Below, piece after piece: positions 46,938 to 57,839 of a stretch of DNA of 64,000 nucleotides. Both the position numbers and the translations under genes were made by a program. Position 1 is the first letter of the stretch. Every line of letters begins with the position of its first letter. The stretch lies in contig RDEW01000015.1 of NCBI GenBank assembly GCA_011109175.1, forward strand, positions 576,310-640,309, given 5' to 3'. Source of the stretch: Dicyema japonicum. Lineage: Eukaryota; Dicyemida; Rhombozoa; Dicyemidae. The notes below the pieces were generated by a model. The model did no database searches. It worked only from the letters and a program-made list of their open reading frames with translations, and was not told the origin of the DNA.

Positions 46938-48090
46938 ATGTACCAGGTGGGTTTCTGATAATTATAAATTTAGATTTCTGATTGCTACTGCGTCAAAGTA
47001 AAAATATACTACAGCTACGTCGAAAAATGCTCAAACGAGGTTTTATTGAGTGCGTGACATGTAGTCTTGCAATTTTATTTTTGGCAAAAAAACCGGGGAG
47101 GAGTCGAATGACTACAAAGTTTTAGCATTTTCCGGCGTTGTTGTTGGAATTGGAAAAAACGTGGATTTTTTAAATTTAAATAATTTTATTGTAGGTTTGA
47201 AAATTAATTTATATTTAGGAATTGTTCCATTTGAATCTTCCTTAAATTTTGAAAATATTATTACAATCCCCGAATACTTTGCCAGTTAGAATACCTCTAA
47301 TTGACAGTTCGTGTGAATTCGTGCGATAATTTTCGTTATTTGACTTCTTTTTTGTTCAACTTTTTCAAAGCCTACACTGCTTTGTTCTGCTTGGCACGTG
47401 TAGGTGTTAATGATTCAGTTTTGCTGGTAAATGGGGCCAATCTGTTCGGTTTTTGCGTTTACGAGACTTTGAGAGCAGCGAATGCCCGGAAAAACAAGAA
47501 TGAAGAATATAAGGAAAAGGTTCTTGGGTCTTTATGCGGTTAGGTTTTGGTTTTTGTGGAAAATGATGAAGGGATTATTGATTTTAAGACCAAATTTCAA
47601 AATTCAAGTAATTTTATTTAAATATTTTAAGCGGTCTATTCCGTCCAAAAAACTGACTTTTTTAAATTAGTGCGGGAAAAAACGACCGATTTATGTTTCG
47701 ATGTGATCATTGAATGCAGTTGTTTTAATTTCCGTTAAAATAGAGAATACTGAAAGTTCTGAGAAATATTATGAAACCTTGTTTTCGAAAATTAAATCAC
47801 TCTCATTCCTTGGCAGGTTGGTATCTCTGAAAGAGGACTTACAGATATCGCAACCATATTCTTTATTAATGAGCTCAAAGATGGCCTCTATAAGTTACTT
47901 AAATATCAATTCGTGGCTATTAAATTGCTCGAAGATTGGTCGTTATCAACGTATGTGCTTATTCATAGATTTAGATATTTTGAGGGATATTACAGCAAAA
48001 TTGTCTGATGGAATATTAGCGTTTGGTGTGATTTGATGTTTTAGTTTGAAATATGAGATAGAGTCGCTGACGATGAGTGAATTAAACTGA
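46938..48090 (+). CDS. CRYZL1: Quinone oxidoreductase-like protein 1 (CRYZL1-like), nine exons with eight micro-introns
   Basis: Spliced CDS 957 nt, 318 residues, no frame error. Introns: 46947-46973 (27), 47040-47064 (25), 47195-47218 (24), 47285-47307 (23), 47520-47543 (24), 47608-47631 (24), 47719-47743 (25), 48021-48044 (24); all GT...AG, most with T-rich or CTAAT/TTAA branch-like sequence. The product aligns along its length with CRYZL1: SGVVVGIGKNVDFLNLNNFI / VGIVPFES (GroES-like fold), AYTALFCLARVGVNDSVLLV / NGANLFG (Rossmann start), and KMASISYLNINSWLLNCSKI / GRYQ near the C-terminus. CRYZL1 belongs to the MDR superfamily; its substrate is not settled and the glycine-rich NADPH loop is weak here, as in CRYZL1. 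Compared with about 349 residues in human it is slightly shorter at the N-terminus. Probably functional and the best-supported host gene here. Confidence 0.85.
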
Positions 48091-48387
48091 GGATATCTCA
48101 GAACACGTTGCCTGACTATTTTATCATTTCGTTTATTGATATGATTTAATACGCTTGACTTTTAACACATTTTTGTTTGTTTACAGGAGTTAACCCTTTT
48201 ATTTATTTGATCAAGAAATAAGAGGTTAACGCAGCATCAGTTAGCCCCATGTGACAGTTGGCGTTCCCTTTTGAATGAAATGCCAACTTCACTTTATGGT
48301 GGATGAAACCTCATGACTAGACTTTTTAAATGCTATAAAAAAATTTTAACAATATTTTTAATCTGAATAATTTCCTCTTGCTTTTTT
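48091..48387. other. 3' flank of CRYZL1-like gene, duplicated in arm A
   Basis: 48090-48320 matches the minus strand of about 37740-37970 (tgatttaatacgcttgac...ggatgaaacctcatgac). No gene. Confidence 0.7.
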
Positions 48388-49045
48388 GTCGGAGCAAAGG
48401 AAAGTCAAGAAGATTCCACTTTGTTCCCGAGACCCGTCCGGATCCCCGCAGCTACATGCCTGGCTTTCGTAATTGACGACGCACTCACGTCCAACAACCA
48501 AGAGGTTTGGTTCTAACTGCTCGGTTTCGCCCCGCTCGCACTTGGCATATCATTCATCAAGTCAAAGGAACAACACCGGAACACTAGAGAAAATGCAACA
48601 CATGGGAACTCCCTTTCCTCAAAAATAAAGAACATCCAGATTTTCTATGTACATTCTCTCACCAAAACGGAAGTCCTGAAACCAAAACACCCGGATGCCA
48701 ATCTCCTTTTTGAATGGCCCGGACAAAGTCGGAGAGAGTAAATCATAAACTATTTGAAGGCGTCGTCCGAACGGCGTTGCCAGCGACGATACTGTTCGGG
48801 CCGCAAAGCCTGAAGTGCTTGAACAGCTCAGACGAAAACATCCATGTCCCCCGGTAGATTACGCCCATTAGTGCTCCGGGAAATGTGCCAAGACGATCGT
48901 CACGAAAGCGAAATGCGGCGCGGAGGAAGAATGATCGGAGAGAAAGGAGCTGGCTCATTGAGGCATATGAGGATCTAGTATCGGAAGAAGGCTTGCTTGG
49001 AAGAGATGCAAGCCTCTCGAAGGACTCTGGTTAAGGCAGAGGTTC
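48388..49045 (+). mobile_element. N-family LINE, N-terminal ORF and scrambled fragments
   Basis: Plus-strand frame FPRPVRIPAATCLAFVIDDA ... KSKEQHRNTRENATHGNS ... LLFEWPGQSRRE, resembling the N-terminal region preceding RT in N-type elements. Then 48745-48960 carries LPATILFGPQSLKCLNSSDE and RRERSWLIEAYEDL, the last resembling the ORF's C-terminal motif. The RT is missing, so the element is internally rearranged. Confidence 0.45.
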
Positions 49046-49256
49046 GAAATGGTGATGATCAGTGGGAATTCCTTCATATTTCTGCTTTCTTAACTAAAAG
49101 ACTTGTTCCTTTTTTCAAAAATTAAAATCTTTAATTTCTATATTTTTTAAATTCCATATTTTGTGGTTTATAAATGCTATAATGCTATTTTTATTGAAAT
49201 ATCAATTCCGTTGTCTGTTATTTTCGTTTTCTATAGGCAACATCTCCTTAAGAATA

Positions 49257-50335
49257 CACTCGACCCTCTCAAATTGGCTATTTTTGGCTCCATAGAATTT
49301 TCTGGCCAATTTTAGAAAATAAAATCAATAATTTTGAAGAACAATGAACAAAGAATTTAAAAAAATGGATTAAATAAACAAGAAACGTATTTAAGTTTCA
49401 TTAAAATAAAATTTAATTTCTAACTGTTTTTTCTTGGTTTCAATAATACTTTATTTTTTTCCTTATTGTGAATGGAAAAATTTAATTTCTTATCTTCAGA
49501 TTATTTGAGAGTTCCCTTCTATTGCAGTTAATCTGCCCACAATATCTTCTTTCTACAAGTCTTATTTTTACAGATTCTTGTTCACATTTTTTAATCTTCT
49601 TAAAAATTTTCATTTTCAATGAATGTTTCATTCTTCGTGTATTCAATATTTTAAAAATCCTGCACTCTGAAAGGATCGAAAATGTATGTCCTTTGATTGC
49701 TGTATCACTAATATCAATTTCAAGAATTTAGTTATTGGAGTTATTTAAAACTCTAGAGAAATTCCTGATCGTCTCTTCGAATACGTCTCCCCAAGCCATT
49801 TAAAAAAAAACCGCACCCTTTAAATTCAATTTCCTGTAGAATTGTAAACCACAATATTTTGAGTTTCAATAATTCCGTCAAGTAGATTAACTTCCGTCTG
49901 GTAAAATTACTCTTGAAAGATTTTATGAAGCCAACATCCATAGGTTGAAGCAACTCAGTATTTTTAGAAGGCACGAAATAGCATCATTTTCTTCTTTATA
50001 ATTAACAATTTGAGTTTTTCATTAAAAGTAAGCCGAATATAGCATCCAAGAGAAGGATTTAAAGACAGCTGTTAATTAAATGTTTTATTTTTTTCCAATT
50101 TGTATTAAAAAATTGTGGCAATTTAAAAAAATTTTTTTTTTAATATCTTTAAAAGAACACTTTTAAATGTAAAAATTAAATTGGTTGGTTCCGAGAACGT
50201 ATCTCGTTGGCTATTGTTAGGGGAAATAGCATGGCCATTCAGATGCCTTATTTAAAAATTGGCCAATTAATAAAAAGAATAAGATTTTTTCTTAGAAATC
50301 ATCTTAAAATGTTGCAAATCTGCGAGGGTCAAGTG
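49257..50335. mobile_element. pogo/Tigger-type DNA transposon with TIRs
   Basis: Left end CACTCGACCCTCTCAAATTGG (49257) and right end, reversed, CACTTGACCCTCGCAGATT (to 50335), flanked by TA on both sides (49255-49256 and 50336-50337), the target duplication of pogo/Tc1-mariner elements. About 1.08 kb. It carries a minus-strand DDE-transposase remnant (49753-49990). It lies in arm B of the cathepsin duplication between the LINE fragment and cathepsin copy B and is absent from arm A. Confidence 0.78.
49753..49990 (-). pseudogene. pogo/Tigger DDE transposase remnant
   Basis: Minus strand VPSKNTELLQPMDVGFIKSF (about 49980-49920) matches the LPPNTTSLLQPLDQGVIxxFK block after the second catalytic Asp in Tigger/CENP-B-type transposases, followed by KSNFTRRKLIYLTEL. 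Remaining transposase is not recognisable. Confidence 0.65.
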
Positions 50336-50506
50336 TATAGCCTTTAAATTTAAATAGATTACCTGAGCCTTTGTCATATTTAAATTATTTTTAGACAAAT
50401 CTTATTGGGAATATAAAATTATGAAAATTGCGACCGCAATAATCGACCACTGATAACAACTTTCATATAAAATTACTATAAATTTATGTAAAATCTAACA
50501 AAATTG

Positions 50507-51662
<1,156 letters not shown>

Positions 51663-51875
51663 TAATATTTCTCGTCTCTAACCTTTATTATTCGGTTAAT
51701 AAAATTAATGTTTCAAAATTTTCATGCGAGAATGGAAATTCTGCTACAACGTGTAGCCAAATGATCCACTGATTTCTTAGCCTTCTTGCAATGACTACAA
51801 ACTAAATTATTGGTATCAAAAACAAATTCCTGCCCTGAAGCAAACAATACATGCCCTCTGATCTCGGGCTATTAT
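51663..51875. other. Short spacer 3' of cathepsin B
   Basis: First about 60 bases match arm A; then arm similarity is lost. Confidence 0.4.
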
Positions 51876-51879
51876 TTCC

Positions 51880-52800
51880 ACTGGTTAACCACTCCGAAGA
51901 TTTCTCATAATCTTTATATTAACTTGAGTTAGATCCATCTTGTACTTGAAAGATAGGAATATAGTGATCGTGGTCATATGCGTTTTCTTTGTTTTCAAGA
52001 CTCGCAAGATTCCATCCTTTCTTAGCGAAATATCCGATTTTCTTTCCATATCAGTCAGAAACTGATACAGCATGCACTCACTCTTATCGAAGTAACCCCC
52101 TCCTCAATTTAGTTCGACTAAGTTTATAATCCTCTATCTTACATTTTCAGTAGTGGTCAAGACTTCATGACATTACTTCATTTGTCCTCTAAAACACTGA
52201 GGTACCGATTTTTTCGTGTCCAATCATGGATCACTTCATTCATGGATTCAATTGGTTGCCGACTTTTAGTAACTTCTCTTGAGACCAACAACATCGAAAT
52301 AATCATCAATCTCTTCCATCATTCTAACCATCGTATTTTCTTTCTCCACAAGTTCTTCAGATCATCGATAAATAATAAATTGTTTGTTGAATACGTTACC
52401 ACTGATGGGTCACTTTACAAATAGATAATTTTGGAAACTTGTTCAGGATTTTCCTAAACGGATCCATTACTAAATCAAAAAGTTGGAAAGACAGTCTCCT
52501 TGCAGTATTTCACGTTTCAATTCTGCTGTCCCATCCTCTCCATTTTTAAGTTTAAGAATACTCTCTATTTAGAAGTTAGACTCTTCACGAAAGTTCTTGT
52601 CCAATTTGGAAGCCCCGAACACTCCAATACATGACACAGAAAATCATGGCCGACTGAATCATATGTTTTCTTAACGTCTATCCAAGTTGCAAATAAAATT
52701 TTCCCATATTCATCGTTTATACATTGATTGATCGAGCCTTGCTTTTTGGCGCCTTGGCACCTCCTCTTCGCTCCCATCTGATTGTCAGAGACGAGATCGA
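51880..52800 (-). mobile_element. LINE RT fragment of a separate lineage
   Basis: Minus strand: KRRCQGAKKQGSINQCINDE (52765-52706), FATWIDVKKTYDSVGHDFL (52695-52640; block A with AWIDYKKAFDSVPH-type motif), then NNLLFIDDLKNL (52387-52352; FIDD catalytic box), and SECMLYQFLTDMERKSDISL further down (about 52090-52030). The block-A wording differs from R, N and J families and resembles RTs with the AWID(Y)KKAFDSVPH signature. Broken. Confidence 0.65.
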
Positions 52801-52916
52801 ATGCTTCCGTATTTTTAATTAAGACATTTTAATTGTAATCATTATTAGGTACATCAAGAGCCTCCAAAATTACGGAATGATGTACTTACGAAAGTCCAAG
52901 TCTCCAATGCCTATGG

Positions 52917-53068
52917 AATCCCTAACACGCAAGGTACAAGGTACATCAATTGCAATCAAAGATTTTCAAGCCACAGTCACAAGGACACTAAAAATCCCTA
53001 ACACGCAAGGTACAAGGTACATCAATTGCAATCAAAGACTTTCAAGCCACAGTCACAAGGACACTAGA
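52917..53068 (+). repeat. 76-bp tandem duplication (2 copies)
   Basis: aatccctaacacgcaaggta...aaggacacta at 52917-52992 repeated at 52993-53068 with a T/C difference (gattttc/gactttc). Recent by similarity. Confidence 0.92.
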
Positions 53069-53069
53069 A

Positions 53070-53265
53070 AGGTTCTCTGCTTAACTGTTAAGTCCAACAC
53101 ATTTGGAACTCTTGTGATAACAACGGGGCCCAAATGGCACCTTCAAGGTTTCCACCTGTAACATCAGCGTACAGGAAGTGCGTCGGATCTTGAAACGAAC
53201 ACCGAGCAAAAGTGAGATGGCTGCTTAAAGAAGCCTTGATCTTTTAAATATTTTTAAAAAACCGA
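53070..53265 (+). mobile_element. J-family LINE 3' end remnant
   Basis: In mixed frames the terminal motif (RKCVGS.NEHRAKVRWLL, 53178-53235) and the end aagccttgatcttttaaa. Upstream of this is the 76-bp tandem. Confidence 0.55.
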
Positions 53266-53269
53266 GATA

Positions 53270-53860
53270 CGAAGCAAGATTCCTCAGTTTTTTTGTAAAA
53301 AAGACATTAACCCCCTCCTTTATCTGTTTAACGCAATAGAAAGTTTCAAACAGAAAATCGTATTAACGAAAATCCTTGTCGCGTACATCTTCAGTTCGAG
53401 GATTCAATGGATTTTTCCTATACGAGAACTGGCATTTACGCAAAGAAAGAATTATCTTATTTTTGAAAAAACAAGAAGATTGGCTTTTAAATTTGCTTCC
53501 ATGTGAGGTCTGATGAGAGGTTAGAAGAGAATACCGGCCCTTCGTATAAAGGCTGTGACCTTCCTTTGTATACCCAGCTTACTGTAGATCAACTTGTTAT
53601 AGAGGGACCACAGTAAAGAGTCAACGCCCTTCGAAACTGGATTCATGTTATATCATCTGTCCCCTATCTTTAACATCTGAAGGCTGTTTTCCAAACCACG
53701 ATTTAATAAAAAATTTAAATTAGTGGTTCTCAAACGCGGACCAGACAAATTTATTATCAGATAAAAAATTATTATTATTAATAATTTTAATAATTTTTTT
53801 TCGAATAATCAAAAATTTATTAACAATAAAATATTATTTATTAACTATGGGGGAGAGCGG
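53270..53860. other. Intergenic with a possible hAT end
   Basis: agtggttctcaaacgcggacc at 53726 resembles a hAT/Charlie terminal repeat. No matched partner found. Otherwise nothing identified. Confidence 0.3.
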
Positions 53861-53869
53861 CTGCTGACA

Positions 53870-56012
53870 TCACGGAGTAAGCGTTTCCGCGAACAACTGC
53901 GATACCAATTCTTTGCCTCAGCCAGACCGCTTCCCGCACGTCTTTTTGCGGTGGGCCAATTTTCCCTCGATTTCATTTAGGAAAGAGGCTGTAATACTTC
54001 CGGCCGCACCAGACGTCTCGATTGCTACCGGTACAAAACGGTAGCGGTCTCCAATTTCGCCATATTTTTTAATCTTGATTTTCTCGGCCAGATCGGCTGC
54101 CGATCCAGCAGACTGCGCCGAGCTGAGCATCATCGAGTTCGAGAAAGAATCCACAACAGTGCAGTCCCATACGAGCGATTTTCCCTCAGTGAACGGAAAG
54201 ATAGTTAACCCATCCGGTCTTTTCCCATCTCCGCGGTCCAATCCCACAGGTTCCAGTACTGCCGGGAAGCCTGCCGCTTCAAGAGCTCGCAAGACAATGT
54301 TGTTCATAGCAGCATGGCGGGGTGCTCTGCCCGCGCTCCTTTTGCACGAGAGCGGGTGCAGCCCTTTGGCATCGACGATCCCTCCACAGCGACATTGGTG
54401 TTCGACGCAAACATCAGCTCCCAGGCGTTGTGCGATTCCAATCCGAATACAGTCATCGTCCAATAGGGTCCCCAGGGAGGAACACGGGAGTGCATCCAGC
54501 CACGCTCCGCTCCCATGGTTGGCGGCGGACACGAGGCATGCAAGACGATGCTGGTTGGCCTCAGACTTTAGCACGTCGAAGATATTCTTGGAGTAGATAT
54601 CATCCCAGTCACGTTGCCTCGAAGGATCGTTCGGCATATCCAAACCAGTTTCACACCATTCGCGACGAGCTTCGTCGAAGACTCTTTCCCAAGAAAGTCC
54701 GGTTGTAAAACGTAGGATATCTTGGACCAAAAGGCTTCCACTTGAGAGCGATGACACATATGCTGGAAAGGCGATCTCCAGCGCCGACCTGAGACCCGTT
54801 CCTCCGAGGCGTGTAGGAAGCTTGCATTGGTTCCAACTCGGCACATCAAAGTGGATGTTTAGAAGCAATTCAGCTGATTTTCTCAATGTTCTATCGAGTG
54901 ACAGGAGGATGTGACGATGTTTGAAGCAGGGAGAACATCGGAGAGCATATAGGAGTTTGGGCAAGCCGATGCTATTCTTCAAAAGGAAGAAGACGCTGTA
55001 TGAGTATCGAGTAAGGAGAGTTTCTCCGTGACTCTGGAGAGTTTATCTTCTTTTGTTTGCAGATGGCTCCGCTGTTCCCTTTCGTCAAGTGGGCACCCAA
55101 GAAAGTATGTCCGTTCCCTGGGTACGACAGTAATTCCAGGTAGTACCGAGTTGAAAGACTCGACCACGTTGATGAAATCACTCTCTGAGTATGTGATATT
55201 TATTAGCTCCGATTTCTTTATATTTATCTCAAGTCCGAGGTTTCGTAGTGCCGGCACGGCATGTCATGAATTTTTCTCCACGGCCCTCTAATCGTGGCGT
55301 CATCGAGATACCAAAGGTTAAGTTGTGTGTTTATAGAGCGGACAATTTCATCGATGGCCAGAGCGAAGAGTAGTGGACCAAGTGGGTCCCTTGTTGAACT
55401 CCGGTCTCCGAACAGATAATCTTGTCCCGAAAACCAGTGAAGAATTGGTTCCGTAAGCGAGGAAGACAAGTGGAATAAGTTCCGGGGCTCGTTTGCTTGT
55501 AGTTTCGAAAATTTGATCCCTCCTCAATGAATTGAAGGCATTGCAGATGTCCAGCTTGACCTCAATGTGTGGGTTTTGTTCGTCTTTCTGTCCAAAAAAA
55601 CACCTCGCAGCATGCACTGCCGCCTCGCATCCGTTCCTTACACCAACTCCACAGTTGGAGGGGGGAAAATTCTTCAGATATTCTCGGAGAGACAATGCTG
55701 CATGAATTTTCGCTGTCAATCTTCTGAAATAGTTGCCGACTGCGATGGGGCGGACCCCACCTTCAGGTTTTTTGAAGGACAATAAATGTGCACTGAAAAT
55801 GAGCTTCCTTGCGTGGAGAGGAATATCTCCGTTCAAAATACGCATAACCAGTTTTGTAATTGATTTGACAAGGTTGCAGCCAGCTTCTGCAGTAGCCTCC
55901 GCCGTAAGATCTTTGATGTGACCCGGCCGCAAGCCATCGATACCTCCACTGCTACTCGCCGCAAAGGACGAAATGCCGCGTCGCACTTCGCCTTCGGTGA
56001 CGGTCATTTTAA
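53870..56012 (-). mobile_element. N-family LINE with RT and RLE, mostly preserved
   Basis: Minus strand, 5'-truncated at about 56010. Order: EGEVRRGISSFAASSSGGID and GLRPGHIKDL (RT start), KPEGGVRPIAVGNYFRRL (55840-55785), KLDICNAFNSLRR (55568-55530; catalytic Asp), a QQGDPLGPLLFALAIDEIV-like block split over frames (55385-55320), NLWYLDDATI (55320-55290; catalytic YLDD), then the thumb and the RLE ORF 53918-54982. Frame shifts occur near 55400, 55240 and 54990. It is the most complete N copy in the window and serves as the reference for the fragments. Confidence 0.85.
53918..54982 (-). CDS. LINE ORF2 C-terminus: zinc knuckle and restriction-like endonuclease
   Basis: Intact 354-codon frame. 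N-terminal part is the RT thumb/linker (LPKLLYALRCSP, LGGTGLRSALEIAFPAYVSS). From about 54420: WLDALPCSSLGTLLDDDCIR, then a CCHC-like knuckle CRCGGIVDAKGLHPLSC, an RH motif (RAPRHAAMN), and the RLE core KRPDGLTIFPFTEGKSLVWD (PD...D), followed by AEKIKIKKYGEIGDRYRFVP. RLE domains cleave target DNA for target-primed reverse transcription in R2/NeSL/Hero-type LINEs. The WD-C-T replacement of the usual E/D-x-K is a recurrent feature of this family in four copies of the window. Confidence 0.82.
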   Translation of the reverse strand: MKNSIGLPKLLYALRCSPCFKHRHILLSLDRTLRKSAELLLNIHFDVPSWNQCKLPTRLGGTGLRSALEIAFPAYVSSLSSGSLLVQDILRFTTGLSWERVFDEARREWCETGLDMPNDPSRQRDWDDIYSKNIFDVLKSEANQHRLACLVSAANHGSGAWLDALPCSSLGTLLDDDCIRIGIAQRLGADVCVEHQCRCGGIVDAKGLHPLSCKRSAGRAPRHAAMNNIVLRALEAAGFPAVLEPVGLDRGDGKRPDGLTIFPFTEGKSLVWDCTVVDSFSNSMMLSSAQSAGSAADLAEKIKIKKYGEIGDRYRFVPVAIETSGAAGSITASFLNEIEGKLAHRKKTCGKRSG

Positions 56013-56044
56013 TAATTGTTTTAAAATTTTAAAATTAAATTTTA

Positions 56045-57835
56045 ATTCATTCGTTGAAATATTATTTTCACTCATCAGAAATCACCTCAAAAAATCTAAT
56101 TGGATCACATTAGAAACGAAACTCCGGATCAGAGCTTTAAACAACAAAATAAAGGTCAGTGAGTTTAAGGCCCAGAAATTGAAGTGGAATCGGATTCTTA
56201 CAAAGGTAAATCGCAACAGGAGAAGTGTGGAAAGCCATCCGAAATGTTGCAAAGGCGAAGAAACTTCCCCGAGGATGACTAAACTTAACGAGGCGTTAAC
56301 AATTTGAGAAAATTCTACACAAAAATTTTGTACAAAAAACACAGGAAGTCGGAAGTGCTTCTCTCTTTACGCAGAAAACTGAAGAAGGATTCTAACCAGT
56401 TTACTTCTTGATGGAACGTGAAGAATGCGCTGCGTTTTACAAGAACAACGTACTCTGCCGGTCCCGACAACATTCCAGTAGTGTTATTGAAGAACCTTGG
56501 AGATATGGGAGTTGGTTTTTTAACGTCGGTTATAACTATTCAATTAAATGTAATACCGTTGTTATGGAAGCAAGCCAACATCCGACCTATACTGAAACCT
56601 GGAATACCTAAGGAAGATCCGGCATCATTTAGACCTGTGTCATTGTTATGTTCCATATTGAAAATCCTGGAAAGGCTTGTGCTAGGGAGAATCAAGGCTT
56701 TCTTACCAGAAAAAGATTTTCAACACGGATTCAAGAGCGATTGTTTTACATCAACGTACCTACAGAAATTAACCAACTTCATTAGAGATGGATTTTCAAA
56801 CAAACCAAGGCATTTGAAGACATTCTTATGTTCATTGACATTAACAAGGCCTTTGATTCTATTTCGAGAAAAATATTATCAAAGAAAATTTTCCAGTCCG
56901 AGATCCCGGGGAAGCTTAAACTTGGATAACAAATTTCTTAAGTGGACGAAGGGGACGTGTATGCCTCGGAAGACTGAAATCAGTCTCACGTCTTCTCCCA
57001 AACGGTGTCCCCAAGGATCTCCTTTATCCCCGCCTTATTCAATTTATACCTGGCAGACCTCCGACACCGGAATCCAATAACGATGTTCTACTCACATATG
57101 CGGACGACATTGTTTTTGACTCGCGTGATCGGGGTATCCAAACTGCTACAGAAAGATTACAAATTAACCTGGACCGACTCAACGCCTGGGTAATGAAGAA
57201 CCGACTCACGATAAATTCCAGAAAGTCGGTCACGTCTATGTTTACTTCGTACAAAAAGGTTGGGGATGATGACTGTCAAGTTAAAATTGGACAACGTTGA
57301 AATCCCCTTCAGTAAATGTCAGAAGATCCTGGGCGTGACACTGGATACGCACTTATGTTTGTCACCACACGTGGCAAAAATTGCTCTGAAGTGCGAGAAG
57401 AGGATCAATGTATTAAAATGTTTATCTGGAATATGGAAGACAGGTACCCACCCGGTTTTGATGAACATTTACAAACAATTCATCGAAACATGCTTCTCGT
57501 ACGCGTGTGCTTCGTGGAGACCTTCATTATCATGGACGAACACTAAGAAAATCGAAGACGTTTAAAGAAGGATTTCAGAATGACGGAGCGGTAATCTTGT
57601 GGGATACACAGAACCGGACCGACTACTCTAGAGGCCTTTATTAAACAAAACTCCGGCATGTGGGAAGGTGGCCCTGCAAATACAGTCAGCCGCCCAGTAC
57701 GAGCTTGTGTGGGTACGAGGGAGGAGCACCGGGAAAGAATGAGGATTTTGGCGGAACGCATCGGGATCACGTGATAGTTAGTTTTGGTTTTACCGTGGTC
57801 TTGGGTGTTAAATAAAAATAATAAATAAATAAAAT
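56045..57835 (+). mobile_element. J-family LINE, RT half, frameshifted
   Basis: Starts within the linker after the endonuclease (LETKLRIRALNNKIKVSEFK, 56100-56170). RT: AGPDNIPVVLLKNLGDMGVG, KPGIPKEDPASFRPVSLLCS (56590-56650), MFIDINKAFDSIS-like split at 56830-56870, LTYADDIVFDS (57095-57125; catalytic YADD in another frame), then CQKILGVTLDTHLCLSPHVA (57315-57375). C-terminus CVGTREEHRERMRILAER (57700-57760), 3' end atcgggatcacgtgatagttag and taaataaaaataataaata. Adjacent to the N copy's 5' truncation in divergent orientation. Confidence 0.82.
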
Positions 57836-57839
57836 ATGA

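Noticed and set aside
54075-54708. Long plus-strand frames opposite the N-family ORF
   Set aside because: Shadows of the minus-strand RLE ORF, which has clear motifs.
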